Shown here: positions 1 to 9,105 of the stretch, in pieces
Numbering within the stretch: the first letter of the stretch is position 1
Layout: every line of letters starts with the position of its first letter
NCBI GenBank assembly: GCA_016342755.1
Contig: JAEINS010000014.1
Span: forward strand, 1-64,000
Length of the DNA stretch: 64,000 nucleotides
From: Melioribacteraceae bacterium
GTDB taxonomy: Bacteria; Bacteroidota; Ignavibacteria; Ignavibacteriales; Melioribacteraceae
Direction of reading: 5' to 3'
Notes under the pieces: model-generated
The model's input: the letters and a program-made list of their open reading frames with translations, nothing else
Database searches by the model: none
Told to the model about the DNA's origin: nothing
Made by a program: the position numbers and the translations under genes

Positions 1-78
1 TTTCCTTTCCCCACAGATTGACCGCTTACGCTAATCAATCTGTTATACGTTTGCTTGTATCGTAGATTGCTTGCAATC
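1..78. repeat. Dispersed palindromic repeat, copy 1
   Basis: A unit of about 78 bases that recurs at 114-191. It has two inverted repeats: ACAGATTGA (14-22) against TCAATCTGT (34-42), and GATTGC against GCAATC (65-76). The two copies differ at only a few positions, and a shorter relative occurs at 7353-7410. No reading frame or T-tract is present, so it resembles a repetitive extragenic palindrome more than a terminator. The element may start before the window. Confidence 0.7.
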
Positions 79-113
79 GCGTAAATAGATTCTTCTTTAA
101 TTTTTTATCTGTT

Positions 114-191
114 TTTCCTTTCCCCACAGATTGACCGCTCACACTAATCAATCTGTTATACGTTTGCTTGTATCGTAGATTGCTTGCAATC
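114..191. repeat. Dispersed palindromic repeat, copy 2
   Basis: Near-identical direct copy of 1-78, offset by 113 bases, with the same ACAGATTGA/TCAATCTGT hairpin and downstream GATTGC/GCAATC palindrome. It lies just past the 3' end of mnmA. The two tandem copies are separated by about 35 bases of AT-rich sequence. Confidence 0.7.
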
Positions 192-209
192 TGCGTGAAC
201 AAAACCATA

Positions 210-1307
210 CTAAACTTTCTGTATTATTCCGCCGACAAGTACATATCCGTCTTTATCATAAACAACTAAAGACTGCCCGGGAGTTATTGCGCTTTTGTTT
301 TCATCAAATTTCAAGATTATTTCATTATCATTAGCTTTTACAACCTTTGCCGGTTCTGGATTATCTTTATACCTAATTTTAGCTAAAACGTCTAAACCTT
401 CTTCCAATTGAGATTTACTGATATAATTCAAATCCTTTGCAACAACATTAACTTCAAAAGTATCTTCCTTAACTCCTAGAATTATGTTGTTTGATACAAC
501 ATCAATATCAGTTACGTAAACTGGCTGACCTAAAGCAATTCCCAAACCTTTTCTCTGTCCAATAGTATAAAATGGAATTCCCTTATGTTTGCCGACTTTT
601 TTCCCTTCAAAGATAAAATCTCCTTCTGGAATTTGTGCAATTTCTTCAGGAACCCTTTCCCTTAAAAATCTTTCATAGTTATTATCCGGCACAAAACAAA
701 TTTCCTGGCTATCAGGTTTATTAGCATTTTTCAAACCATATTTTTCTGCCATTTCACGGATTTCTACTTTTGTAAACCCGCCTAATGGAAATAAAGTTCT
801 ACTAAGACTTTCCTGTGTTAATCCCCATAAAGCATACGACTGATCTTTAGTTGCGTCAATTCCATTTTGAAGTCTATATCTACCGGAATCTTCATCAAAA
901 TCAACCAAAGCATAATGTCCGGTTGCTACATATTTTGCATCAAGATCATCAGCTTTTTTAAGAAGTTCTTCCCATTTTATTTTCCGGTTGCAAACAACAC
1001 AAGGATTCGGAGTTCTTCCGCTCAAATATTCGTCTACAAAATCTGTTATTACTGTATCTTCAAATTCTTGAGTGAAATCTACTGTATAGTGAGGTGCACC
1101 TAAAGAAGTTGCAACATTTTTGGCATCATAAATTGCGTCTAAAGAACAGCATCCCGATTCATGTTTAGGAGCTCCGCCAACTTCCATGAATCCCCATGTC
1201 TTCATAGTAATACCAATTATTTCATAACCCTGTTCTTTTAATAAAGCAGCAGCAACAGATGAATCAACACCGCCACTCATTGCAACTATTACTCTTTTAT
1301 TGTTCAT
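210..1307 (-). CDS. mnmA: tRNA-specific 2-thiouridylase MnmA
   Basis: Cytoplasmic enzyme that activates U34 of Lys, Glu and Gln tRNAs with ATP and inserts sulfur to make 2-thiouridine. The 365 residues are the normal family length. The PP-loop SGGVDSS is at residues 11-17. The two catalytic cysteines sit in the expected contexts, NPCVVC (Cys103) and QEICF (Cys204), and GHYA is at 130-133. The C-terminal region has the beta-barrel expected to hold the tRNA. A GAAGG ribosome site precedes the ATG. It stands alone, flanked by repeats on both sides: the palindromic units at its 3' end and the MITE-like element upstream of its start. Confidence 0.97.
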   Translation of the reverse strand: MNNKRVIVAMSGGVDSSVAAALLKEQGYEIIGITMKTWGFMEVGGAPKHESGCCSLDAIYDAKNVATSLGAPHYTVDFTQEFEDTVITDFVDEYLSGRTPNPCVVCNRKIKWEELLKKADDLDAKYVATGHYALVDFDEDSGRYRLQNGIDATKDQSYALWGLTQESLSRTLFPLGGFTKVEIREMAEKYGLKNANKPDSQEICFVPDNNYERFLRERVPEEIAQIPEGDFIFEGKKVGKHKGIPFYTIGQRKGLGIALGQPVYVTDIDVVSNNIILGVKEDTFEVNVVAKDLNYISKSQLEEGLDVLAKIRYKDNPEPAKVVKANDNEIILKFDENKSAITPGQSLVVYDKDGYVLVGGIIQKV

Positions 1308-1364
1308 TTATGTTTCCTTCAATAATACTCACTTTTATTTGCCTGCACGCCATTTTTTTGACGG

Positions 1365-1435
1365 GTCATCCCGAACAGTTTTATCGTGAGGAATCTTTCT
1401 TTTAGATTTCTCAGTCGTTTCTCCTTCGAAATGAC
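1365..1435. repeat. MITE-like dispersed repeat
   Basis: About 71 bases bounded by imperfect terminal inverted repeats, GTCATCCCGAA (1365-1375) and TTCGAAATGAC (1425-1435), which match at 9 of 11 positions. A nested inverted repeat GAGGAATCT (1388-1396) / AGATTTCTC (1404-1412) would form the inner arm of a long hairpin. The GAGGAATCT and TCATTTCGAA elements resemble a widespread class of short bacterial palindromic repeats, from memory. Only one copy is in the window, so repetitiveness is inferred. No coding capacity. Confidence 0.5.
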
Positions 1436-1602
1436 ATAATTATTAATTACAAATATAATTATTTTGATTAGGACTTGCTATCTGAATTACAGTTCACTGA
1501 TAATTAGGCAGCCCAAGACAAAATGCGTATATAAAAGAATTGACTTTCATATAAAAATAGCTTTATCATTACGTGTACATTTGTTCACTATACGTAATAA
1601 TA

Positions 1603-3252
1603 ATGCTTGATCTACGAAAATATAATATCACAAAAAAAGATGATAAATCTGTAAGTATAACTAGGATTTTCTCCAAACTTCAGCGTAAACAGCGATTTGA
1701 TATCTACGATTACAATATGTTATTTCAAGATGAAAAAACAAAAAAGATAATTCGTAACGGTTCCACACTTGGCTGCTTCTACATCGAATCCCCGGGAATG
1801 CGTTCCTTATTAAAAAAACTTAATTGTGATACTTTTGAAATGCTTGTTGCCGCCAGTTCTATAATTAGACCAGGGGTAGCAGAAAGCGGCATGATGCAAG
1901 AGTTTATTGCTCGGCACAAAGATCCCCAAAAGCGAAAATATCTGGTTCCCGAGATGGAAAAATATTTGGGTGAATCTTATGGTGTAATGATTTATCAGGA
2001 AGATGTTATAAAAGTTGCTCATCATATTGCAGGTCTTTCTTTAGAGGAAGCCGATTTATTAAGAAGAGCAATGAGCGGAAAAATGCGCTCTAGTAAAACA
2101 ATGGAATTACTGCATGATAATTTCTTTTTAACAGCAAAAGGAAAGAAATTACCGGATGATATAATTAAAGAATTATGGCGGCAGATAAGCAGTTTTGCGG
2201 GATATGCGTTTTGCAAAGCTCATAGTGCCTCTTTTGCATTACTCTCGTTCCAAGTAGCGTACTTAAAGGCTCATTACCCTGCTGAGTTTTTGGCAAGTGT
2301 ACTAAGTAACCGTGGCGGATATTATTCAGCAGCGGTGTATATTCATGAATGTAAACGATTAGGGCTCAACGTTTTTCTTCCATGTGTTAACAAAAGTAAA
2401 ATTAAATATTATGGCAAAGACAAATATCTCTCGATAGGATTAATGGCTGTAAAAAGGCTGTCGCGCAAAACAATGTTAAATATAACAGGAGAACGAGCTA
2501 AGAATGGTAAATATACTTCTTTAGGGGATTTTGTTGATAGGGTTGATATAGCTCCAAAGGAAACTGAATTATTAATTAAATGCGGAGCTTTTGATTTTCT
2601 AGAGCAGAGCAGACCGGCATTAATGTGGTTATCATACTTTTGTTTCAAGTCTAAAAACACAATACAATATTCTCTCTTTGATAATGAGGAATATTTACTA
2701 TCACAAGGTTTTATGAATATCCCACAATACCAAGTTGCACAAATATGTGCAGTAGAATATGAAACATTCGGATTTCTTGTTTCTCACCACCCTCTTGATT
2801 TCTTTGCAAAGTTTATAAATCATAAAAAAATTGTAAAGGCAAAGGATATGTCTAATTATAATGGGAAAGTTATAAAAATGATTGGATGGTTTATGACCTC
2901 GAAACGTATAAAAACAAGAAAGGGTAAAATAATGAAATTCCTTTCGCTTGAAGATCTTAGCGGTACATTTGAAGCCGTTCTTTTCCCGAATGTTTATTCG
3001 TTATATGCTGAAGAAACTTTATCTGCCGGAGCCTTTGGTATTGTTGGCAGAGTTGATACGGATAATGGAAATAATATTGTCGTAGAAAGAATAAAAGCGT
3101 TATCCACCAAAGAATTGCAAACCGAACAAACAAAGGATAGTGCCGAAAATATATACTACGGAGAAGTTGACGCAGTTCATGATGAAGAATTTGAACTATC
3201 AAAATCACTTAACAAGAAAATCATTAACTCATTGTACGGAAAAGGTGCATAG
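1603..3252 (+). CDS. DNA polymerase III alpha-type protein, C-terminal half (fingers to OB fold)
   Basis: About 549 residues that align by eye with the fingers and C-terminal part of bacterial DnaE/ImuC (DnaE2) polymerases. GCFYIESPGMR is at residues 57-67, RPGVAESGMM at 89-98, YGVMIYQEDV near 127-135, FAGYAFCKAHS at 198-208 and LKAHYPAEF just after. A helix-hairpin-helix region and an OB fold (IGWFMTSKRIKTRKGK onward) follow. The PHP and palm domains with the catalytic aspartates are missing here; they are encoded by the next gene at 3309. About 35 basic N-terminal residues have no evident DnaE counterpart. The ATG at 1603 is preferred to an in-frame GTG at 1573, but no strong ribosome site decides it. 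It is probably an accessory polymerase subunit rather than the main replicase. Confidence 0.85.
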   Translation: MLDLRKYNITKKDDKSVSITRIFSKLQRKQRFDIYDYNMLFQDEKTKKIIRNGSTLGCFYIESPGMRSLLKKLNCDTFEMLVAASSIIRPGVAESGMMQEFIARHKDPQKRKYLVPEMEKYLGESYGVMIYQEDVIKVAHHIAGLSLEEADLLRRAMSGKMRSSKTMELLHDNFFLTAKGKKLPDDIIKELWRQISSFAGYAFCKAHSASFALLSFQVAYLKAHYPAEFLASVLSNRGGYYSAAVYIHECKRLGLNVFLPCVNKSKIKYYGKDKYLSIGLMAVKRLSRKTMLNITGERAKNGKYTSLGDFVDRVDIAPKETELLIKCGAFDFLEQSRPALMWLSYFCFKSKNTIQYSLFDNEEYLLSQGFMNIPQYQVAQICAVEYETFGFLVSHHPLDFFAKFINHKKIVKAKDMSNYNGKVIKMIGWFMTSKRIKTRKGKIMKFLSLEDLSGTFEAVLFPNVYSLYAEETLSAGAFGIVGRVDTDNGNNIVVERIKALSTKELQTEQTKDSAENIYYGEVDAVHDEEFELSKSLNKKIINSLYGKGA

Positions 3253-3308
3253 AATAAGATAATACTACATTGATACTACGAGCACTAATAATAAGAAGAT
3301 ATTAATAA

Positions 3309-4949
3309 ATGATAAGTTTACATGTACATAGCAATTACTCGCTACTACAAGGCACAATACGCGTAGAAGACCTTGTAGATTACGCAGAAAAAGAAGGCAG
3401 CAGCTTTGTTGCTCTTACTGATACAAATGTTATGTACGGTTTAATAAAGCTGGCAAAGTTGGCTGTAGCTAAAAAGATTAAACCAATTTTAGGAGTCTTG
3501 ATTGATGATCCTAACAATATTGACGAGCATTGTATTTTTCTTGCAAAAAACAATAAAGGCTACTCTCAGATCTGCCGATTTATTACTGATAGAAATATTA
3601 GGGAAGACTTTTCTATTTCGGAGCTATTCTTAGAAGATTTAGAAAACATGTTCCTCATAACTTCTTCATTAGAACTATTAAAGAAAATAGAATATACACC
3701 AATAGTTAAAAAAAATCTTTTTGTTGAATTGTTTGTAACAAAAAAGTGGAAACCTAAAGTTCGGCAGTTATACGAATTTGCACGAGAACAGAATCTGGAA
3801 ATAGTAGCCACACATCCGGCATATTTTTATAAAGCTGAAGATTACGAACTTCATAAGGTTGTTTCGGCTATAAAGAAAAATACAACTCTTGCTAAACTTG
3901 AAGACACAGATATTGTTGATCCGGAGTTTTATCTACGGACTCCCGAAGAGTTCGGTAAACTATGGAAAAGTCTTCCCGAAGTAATATCTAATGCAGAAAG
4001 AATTGTTAAAGAATGTAATGTTGATTTAGAACTGGGAAAATATAAGTTCCCGCACTTCCCTCTTCCTAATACAGAAAGTGATGCTTTTAATTATCTTTCA
4101 AGAATTTGCGGCACAGAGTTAAGAAAAAAATATACTGTATTAACTACTCAGATAAGGGAACGCTTGGAATATGAATTAAGGGTAATTGATCAGCAAGGGT
4201 TCACTGATTATTTTTTAGTCGTCTGGGAAATAATAAAAGAGGCACACAAACGAAATGCTCTAACAGTTGGAAGAGGTTCAGCCGCAAATAGTTTAGTTGC
4301 ATACTGCCTCAATTTTCATCAAGTTGATCCCATTGCTCATAATCTATATTTCGAGCGGTTTCTAAACATGGCGCGAACTTCTCCGCCTGATATTGATATA
4401 GATTTTTCTTGGGCTGAACGAGATGACATAGTTAAATATGTATTTCAAAGATTTGGATATGACCGTGTGGCAATGATTTCAACGATGATAACTTTTCGGG
4501 CTAGATCAGCATTTAGAGAAGTTGCTAAAATTTTTGGTCTTTCTGAAACCAAGATTTCTCAATATCGTAAACATATACCATGGACTAGTGCAAAAAATCT
4601 TCCAACCATATATGAACATTTTCCAGAATCAAAATCACTTAAATATGATTTTACTACAGAGCCATTAAAATCGATTGTTGAAATTGCTTCACGCCTCAGT
4701 GAATTTCCACGGCATATTTCAATACATCCCGGAGGAATTGTAATTGCACCATCTTTAATTACAAATTTTACGGCTTTGGAATACGCTGCAAATAAAGGGA
4801 TTGGAATAATTGTTACTCAGCCCGATATGTATTCAATTGAAGATATAGGGTTAGTTAAAATTGATTTGCTCTCTCAGCGATCTCTAGGTGTGTTAAGGGA
4901 TTCTATTGATATGATAACGCAGAATGTTTCTGAAACAGAGAGTATTTAA
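3309..4949 (+). CDS. DNA polymerase III alpha-type protein, N-terminal half (PHP and palm)
   Basis: 546 residues that match the N-terminal half of DnaE-type polymerases. The PHP domain begins with HVHS (5-8) and has ALTDTN near 35-40. The palm has GRGSAA at 321-326, the catalytic motif PDIDIDF at 360-366 (Asp361, 363, 365), and the third catalytic Asp519 in VKIDLL. The protein stops 27 residues after Asp519, at the linker that normally leads into the fingers. The fingers, helix-hairpin-helix and OB domains are encoded upstream at 1603-3252, separated by 56 bases. The two halves appear to complement each other with little or nothing lost. A weak AAGAAG ribosome site precedes the ATG. No intein motif is visible at its C-terminus. 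Confidence 0.87.
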   Translation: MISLHVHSNYSLLQGTIRVEDLVDYAEKEGSSFVALTDTNVMYGLIKLAKLAVAKKIKPILGVLIDDPNNIDEHCIFLAKNNKGYSQICRFITDRNIREDFSISELFLEDLENMFLITSSLELLKKIEYTPIVKKNLFVELFVTKKWKPKVRQLYEFAREQNLEIVATHPAYFYKAEDYELHKVVSAIKKNTTLAKLEDTDIVDPEFYLRTPEEFGKLWKSLPEVISNAERIVKECNVDLELGKYKFPHFPLPNTESDAFNYLSRICGTELRKKYTVLTTQIRERLEYELRVIDQQGFTDYFLVVWEIIKEAHKRNALTVGRGSAANSLVAYCLNFHQVDPIAHNLYFERFLNMARTSPPDIDIDFSWAERDDIVKYVFQRFGYDRVAMISTMITFRARSAFREVAKIFGLSETKISQYRKHIPWTSAKNLPTIYEHFPESKSLKYDFTTEPLKSIVEIASRLSEFPRHISIHPGGIVIAPSLITNFTALEYAANKGIGIIVTQPDMYSIEDIGLVKIDLLSQRSLGVLRDSIDMITQNVSETESI

Positions 4950-4964
4950 TAAAACAGATAAAGT

Positions 4965-6866
4965 TTATTCTGTATATTGATACGCTTGAACAAAGACAAT
5001 ATTAGGGTTCGTGAAGTTTTGTTCTCCTAGCTTTAAGTTGAAGTAGATTCTTGCTCTGTCTCCTAGGGTCTCATCAAAGTTTGCACTGAGACCATATCCA
5101 ATTGCTCCTAACTGCATTCCTCGAACCAGTATTTCTTTTTTATTCTCGGTATCTCCATCAGGTGTAAATCCTTCTCCATTCACTTGGCCAACTGCAAGAT
5201 AACTATTTTTAGGTAATCCTGATATTGATATCTTTTGACTAAAATATGATGTAAAATTTGATCCTCCTGCTAGTGTTAAATTTATTCCAAAGGTTCCATC
5301 AAGCATGTTCTCTTCTGTCATACTGTCTGCTTTTGCTCCTGTTACTTCAATTTTTCTATCATACACTCTGATGATGGGGCTTTCTCCATTAAAGTAATTC
5401 ATATCAATTTCATCTAAGAGTCTGTTTGCTCCTGCTCGGTTAGCTTCATCTAGTGTTGCTAAGCTAAAGTATGCTTTCCCAAAATAGAAGTGTAGGTTAT
5501 GGCCTCTTGGCGCCATTCCTTTAATATGTGACAAGTCCATGGTCATAGTTTGTCCATCAGTTCCTGGTATGATCATTTCTTTTGGTAGTAATCGTATTTC
5601 TTTTTCTTGTTCTAAATCATCTTCTGTTTGTGGTTGTGTTACGTGGAACGTTACGTCAGCAATGCTATAATATTCATCTGGTGCTTTTACGCTTAACTGA
5701 TATATTCTGTTTCTAACATCATCTAGAGTCACTTCTCCATTTATATCCGTTGTTCCACTGTGTTCTATATTGTTATTATATGATAATTGCACAATTGTTC
5801 CTTCCACATCTTCCCCGTGGTAGAGTCCATTTACTGAGAATAGAAAATCTACTTCACTTGGTAGTCTGTTGACGTTTCTTGTTTCTGTTATTTGATCTCC
5901 ATCAGTTATTTCCATACTATATTCTGTAGTTTCTATTGGCGCACTTTGTTCTGTTCTCATTAATTTTACGTCTATTGTGTTTAATTTTTTTAAAGACCTT
6001 GCTCTTCCTATTTTAAGATCTGAATCAGACATTTTTAGTTTAGAGTTTATATTCCCCAAAATTATTTTATTATAATTATTCACTTCTTTTTTTAGTTGTA
6101 ATCCAGGTGTCGAATTATTTATCATTCCCGATGCTTGTTGGCTATTAATTAAGATTCTATACGGATATACTGATTTTGCCAGATTTGTATTCCACTTATA
6201 TTTTAAAAATCCGTTTTCTATTTTTGCTTCTAACTTTGCAACTTCTTCTCCAGTAACATTAACTATTTGTATTGTTGCTACTCCATTTTGTTCTGGTAAG
6301 TAGCCGGCAAAAATTACACTTCCTTTAATGGATGTATTTGTTCCAGCTATATTGTAATTGAGCGGAGCTTTATTGTTGTTTTCTTCAACATCTGTTAGTA
6401 CCCCATTTTCAAATCGTACCATTCCTATGATGTCTGTATATGCAGTGTCTGATATTCCATCTGCAGAAATTATTGCCATAATATGTTTTAATCTAAGATT
6501 ATTTTCATCTTTTACATATAATGTATAGCTTGTTGGTGTTGTGAATGTGCTAAATATTTCTGACGTCGCATTTGTTGTTTTCTCTAATGTTTTTTCTAGT
6601 TCCTCAGTACTAGTTGTATTGTGCATTTCTCCTGCTTGATTATATTGTTTTGAGAATTCTTGATCTGCAGTTTCTTGAGGACTCGCTAAGGCTGTCCCGC
6701 TTGCTGTAAGTAAGGCAAGTGGCATTGCTACATATTTAGTGAACCATCCCATTTTTGAAGGCTTTTTTAGAGTTTTGGGCTTATTTTCTTGCTTAATCAT
6801 TCCTTCTAGTTCAGACTCATTAGTAGAAGTCGACCAATACCCGCTTGGAATAGTTAGTTGTGCCAT
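4965..6866 (-). CDS. Secreted or anchored multi-domain protein of unknown function
   Basis: 633 residues from the ATG at 6866, which has a strong AAGGAG site 7 bases upstream; the frame is open further upstream but would overlap acpS. A polar N-region of about 40 residues precedes a hydrophobic stretch ending in TALA (about 41-61), so export with a long n-region is likely. Residues about 196-242 (IQIVNVTGEEVAKLEA to YPYRILI) resemble the beta-sandwich of type A T9SS sorting domains, but the segment is internal. Further on, GTTDINGEVTLDDV resembles a carboxypeptidase-regulatory-like Ig fold. It contains no cysteine. I do not recognise a named family. It is downstream of acpS on the same strand and converges with the polymerase half; the 15-base gap holds part of a weak hairpin. 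Confidence 0.7.
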   Translation of the reverse strand: MAQLTIPSGYWSTSTNESELEGMIKQENKPKTLKKPSKMGWFTKYVAMPLALLTASGTALASPQETADQEFSKQYNQAGEMHNTTSTEELEKTLEKTTNATSEIFSTFTTPTSYTLYVKDENNLRLKHIMAIISADGISDTAYTDIIGMVRFENGVLTDVEENNNKAPLNYNIAGTNTSIKGSVIFAGYLPEQNGVATIQIVNVTGEEVAKLEAKIENGFLKYKWNTNLAKSVYPYRILINSQQASGMINNSTPGLQLKKEVNNYNKIILGNINSKLKMSDSDLKIGRARSLKKLNTIDVKLMRTEQSAPIETTEYSMEITDGDQITETRNVNRLPSEVDFLFSVNGLYHGEDVEGTIVQLSYNNNIEHSGTTDINGEVTLDDVRNRIYQLSVKAPDEYYSIADVTFHVTQPQTEDDLEQEKEIRLLPKEMIIPGTDGQTMTMDLSHIKGMAPRGHNLHFYFGKAYFSLATLDEANRAGANRLLDEIDMNYFNGESPIIRVYDRKIEVTGAKADSMTEENMLDGTFGINLTLAGGSNFTSYFSQKISISGLPKNSYLAVGQVNGEGFTPDGDTENKKEILVRGMQLGAIGYGLSANFDETLGDRARIYFNLKLGEQNFTNPNIVFVQAYQYTE

Positions 6867-6900
6867 ATCATGTCTCCTTAATATGTTATTTATATTACAC

Positions 6901-7278
6901 TTACATTTTTGTATAAAGAATTGCAAAACATGTTACATAATTTCTGGAGTGGCTCATACTAATCTGAAGTTCTTTATCATCGCCTAAAAATTCTTTTAGT
7001 TTTCCATACAGATGTACAATAGGTTTACCACTTTTTTCGTTGAAGATTTCTATATCCTTCCAGTTAAAACCTTCATTCCATCCGGCAGATAATGCTTTAG
7101 CTATTGCTTCTTTTGCAGCAAATCTGGCCGCCAAATGCTGATATTTATTTTTTTTCGGTAAACAGTAATCAAGTTCAGTCTGAGTGAAAATCTTATTTAA
7201 AAAATGATCAGCGTATTTTTCAACACTTTCCTGAATACGTTCAATTTCTTCTATGTCAATTCCGGTTCCGAAAATCAT
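6901..7278 (-). CDS. acpS: Holo-[acyl-carrier-protein] synthase
   Basis: Transfers 4'-phosphopantetheine from CoA to the serine of acyl carrier protein. The 125 residues are the usual AcpS length. The Mg-binding motif GTGIDIEEIERI is at residues 4-15, the second signature RFAAKEAIAKAL near 53-64, and SMSHSRNYV near the C-terminus. A copy of the dispersed palindrome lies 75 bases upstream. The next gene on the same strand starts 34 bases downstream. Confidence 0.96.
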   Translation of the reverse strand: MIFGTGIDIEEIERIQESVEKYADHFLNKIFTQTELDYCLPKKNKYQHLAARFAAKEAIAKALSAGWNEGFNWKDIEIFNEKSGKPIVHLYGKLKEFLGDDKELQISMSHSRNYVTCFAILYTKM

Positions 7279-7352
7279 ACTGATAAAATTCCAAATTATA
7301 AAGGATAAGTTTCATTCGAAAATTTAATTAAATAAAGTCTTTGTTAGTATTG

Positions 7353-7410
7353 CACAGATTGACCGCTCCGCTAATCAATCTGTATTACAATTCTAAGTAC
7401 TTGCAATTGC
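7353..7410. repeat. Dispersed palindromic repeat, shorter copy 3
   Basis: CACAGATTGACCGCT and CTAATCAATCTGT repeat the hairpin of the units at 1-78 and 114-191 with a shorter loop. They are followed by a TTGCAATTGCA palindrome where the other copies have GATTGCTTGCAATC. It lies between the 3' end of ggt and the start of acpS. There is no T-tract, so a terminator role is not evident. Confidence 0.6.
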
Positions 7411-7416
7411 ACTTAA

Positions 7417-9105
7417 CTAATACCCGATTGCTTTTCCAAATCCACGGGAATCACTTGCACCCCAGAGAGTTCCATTTTTATCAACCATAATTCCCTGGGC
7501 ACGTCCTACAACTGTTTCAATTCCAATAGTTTGTCCGCGGTTTTCTAACGATTTTTTCACATCTCCGGACATACCAAATTTTTCGTAATCAATTCTATCG
7601 GGCATCCACTGATGATGGAATCTTGGCATATCTATGGCTTCCTGAATATCCATCCCAAAATCGATACAATTTAATATTACCTGAAGTACAGTAGTTATTA
7701 TTCTTGAACCGCCCGGAGAGCCGATCACAATATATGGTTTATCATTTTTTGTAACAATTGTCGGGCTCATAGAGCTAAGCATTCTTTTATTTGGCTGAAT
7801 TGAATTAGCTTCATTTCCTAAAAGTCCAAACTGATTTGGAACACCGGGCTTAGCACTAAAATCATCCATTTCATTGTTAAGTAAAAATCCTGCTCCATCA
7901 ACAACAACTTTACTTCCATATCCGGAATTTATTGTTGTAGTAACACTTACAGCGTTTCCAAACTTATCAACTACGCTATAATGGGTTGTTTCATTACTTT
8001 CATAAATCGGGATATCACAAGGCAATATTTCTTTGGAAGGAACAGCTATGTCGCCAATTTTAGAAGCTATTTCTTCAGCATATTTTTCTGATGTTAACCA
8101 TTCTTTTGGAACATTGTAAAAATCTTCATCACCCAGATGCTGTGAACGATCGGCATAAACATATTTTAAAACTTCAGAAACTGTATGAATATATCTGCTG
8201 CTTCCCCATTCGTTTTTTTCAAAGTTAAAATTTTCAATAATATTTAAGGCTTGTGCAAGCGCAATTCCGCCAGAAGAGGGCGGCGGCATAGAGATAAACT
8301 TATAATCTTTATATTCACCGGTTATTGGTTCTCTCTCAACAGGTTCATAATTTTCTAAATCTTCAATTTCAATAAATCCGCCAAGTTCGCCCGACTGTTT
8401 CACAATTAATTCCGCGACATTACCTTTATAAAAACCGTCTCTGCCATTTTCTTTTATAAGTTTAAGTGTATTTGCCAAATCAGTTTGAACAAACATTTCA
8501 CCTTCTACTTTAGGTTGTCCCTTATTAGTAAATATTTTTTTTGATGATTCATACATCAAAAAATATTCCCGAAATCCATTTATATCATTTGCCATTCTGT
8601 AACTAAGTGGAAATCCGTTTGCGGCTAACTCAATTGCCGGCTTAATAACTTCTTTAAGTGATAAGGTTCCATATTTTTCCAAAGCGTAAATCATACCGGC
8701 AACACTTCCGGGAACTCCGCCGCTCGACCATCCTTCGGTACTCATTCCGGAAATAACATTTTTCTCATCATCTAAATACATATCTCTGTGAGCTTTTGCG
8801 GGAGCTTTCTCGCGATAATCAATTGATGTATTTAAACCATCTTCAAGATGAATAACCATAAATCCGCCACCGCCAATATTTCCGGCATAAGGGAAAGTTA
8901 CAGCCAGCGCAAATCCTACCGCAACAGAAGCATCAACGGCGTTACCACCTTTTTTAAGAATATCGGCACCAACTTTTGAGGCAAGCTCACTTGCGGAAAC
9001 AACCATTCCATTCTCGGCTTTAACCGGATCTTTAATTGCGGCATTAAGATTTAATGAAACAAAAAATATTAAAAGAAATACTTTAAAAAATATTCGCGTC
9101 AACAT
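7417..9105 (-). CDS. ggt: Gamma-glutamyltranspeptidase
   Basis: Periplasmic N-terminal-nucleophile hydrolase that cleaves gamma-glutamyl bonds, for example in glutathione. It is made as a precursor that self-cleaves before a threonine. The 562 residues begin with a signal peptide (FFKVFLLIFFVSLNLNA). The cleavage and nucleophile site is NETTHYSVVD, followed by the small-subunit motifs NSGYGSK and IGSPGGSRIITTV. The large subunit carries NIGGGGFMV and the substrate-binding DYREKAP. Its start overlaps the end of the MCE gene by 23 bases, so the two are probably co-transcribed. Confidence 0.95.
   Translation of the reverse strand: MLTRIFFKVFLLIFFVSLNLNAAIKDPVKAENGMVVSASELASKVGADILKKGGNAVDASVAVGFALAVTFPYAGNIGGGGFMVIHLEDGLNTSIDYREKAPAKAHRDMYLDDEKNVISGMSTEGWSSGGVPGSVAGMIYALEKYGTLSLKEVIKPAIELAANGFPLSYRMANDINGFREYFLMYESSKKIFTNKGQPKVEGEMFVQTDLANTLKLIKENGRDGFYKGNVAELIVKQSGELGGFIEIEDLENYEPVEREPITGEYKDYKFISMPPPSSGGIALAQALNIIENFNFEKNEWGSSRYIHTVSEVLKYVYADRSQHLGDEDFYNVPKEWLTSEKYAEEIASKIGDIAVPSKEILPCDIPIYESNETTHYSVVDKFGNAVSVTTTINSGYGSKVVVDGAGFLLNNEMDDFSAKPGVPNQFGLLGNEANSIQPNKRMLSSMSPTIVTKNDKPYIVIGSPGGSRIITTVLQVILNCIDFGMDIQEAIDMPRFHHQWMPDRIDYEKFGMSGDVKKSLENRGQTIGIETVVGRAQGIMVDKNGTLWGASDSRGFGKAIGY

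Noticed and set aside
1-192. CRISPR array from the tandem repeats at the window start
   Set aside because: Only two copies, about 78 bases each with internal palindromes, no unique spacers of even length and no cas genes.
1603-4949. Split intein joining the two polymerase halves
   Set aside because: Neither the end of the N-terminal half nor the start of the C-terminal half shows intein block A or the His-Asn plus Cys/Ser splice motif; the two chains would have to associate without splicing.
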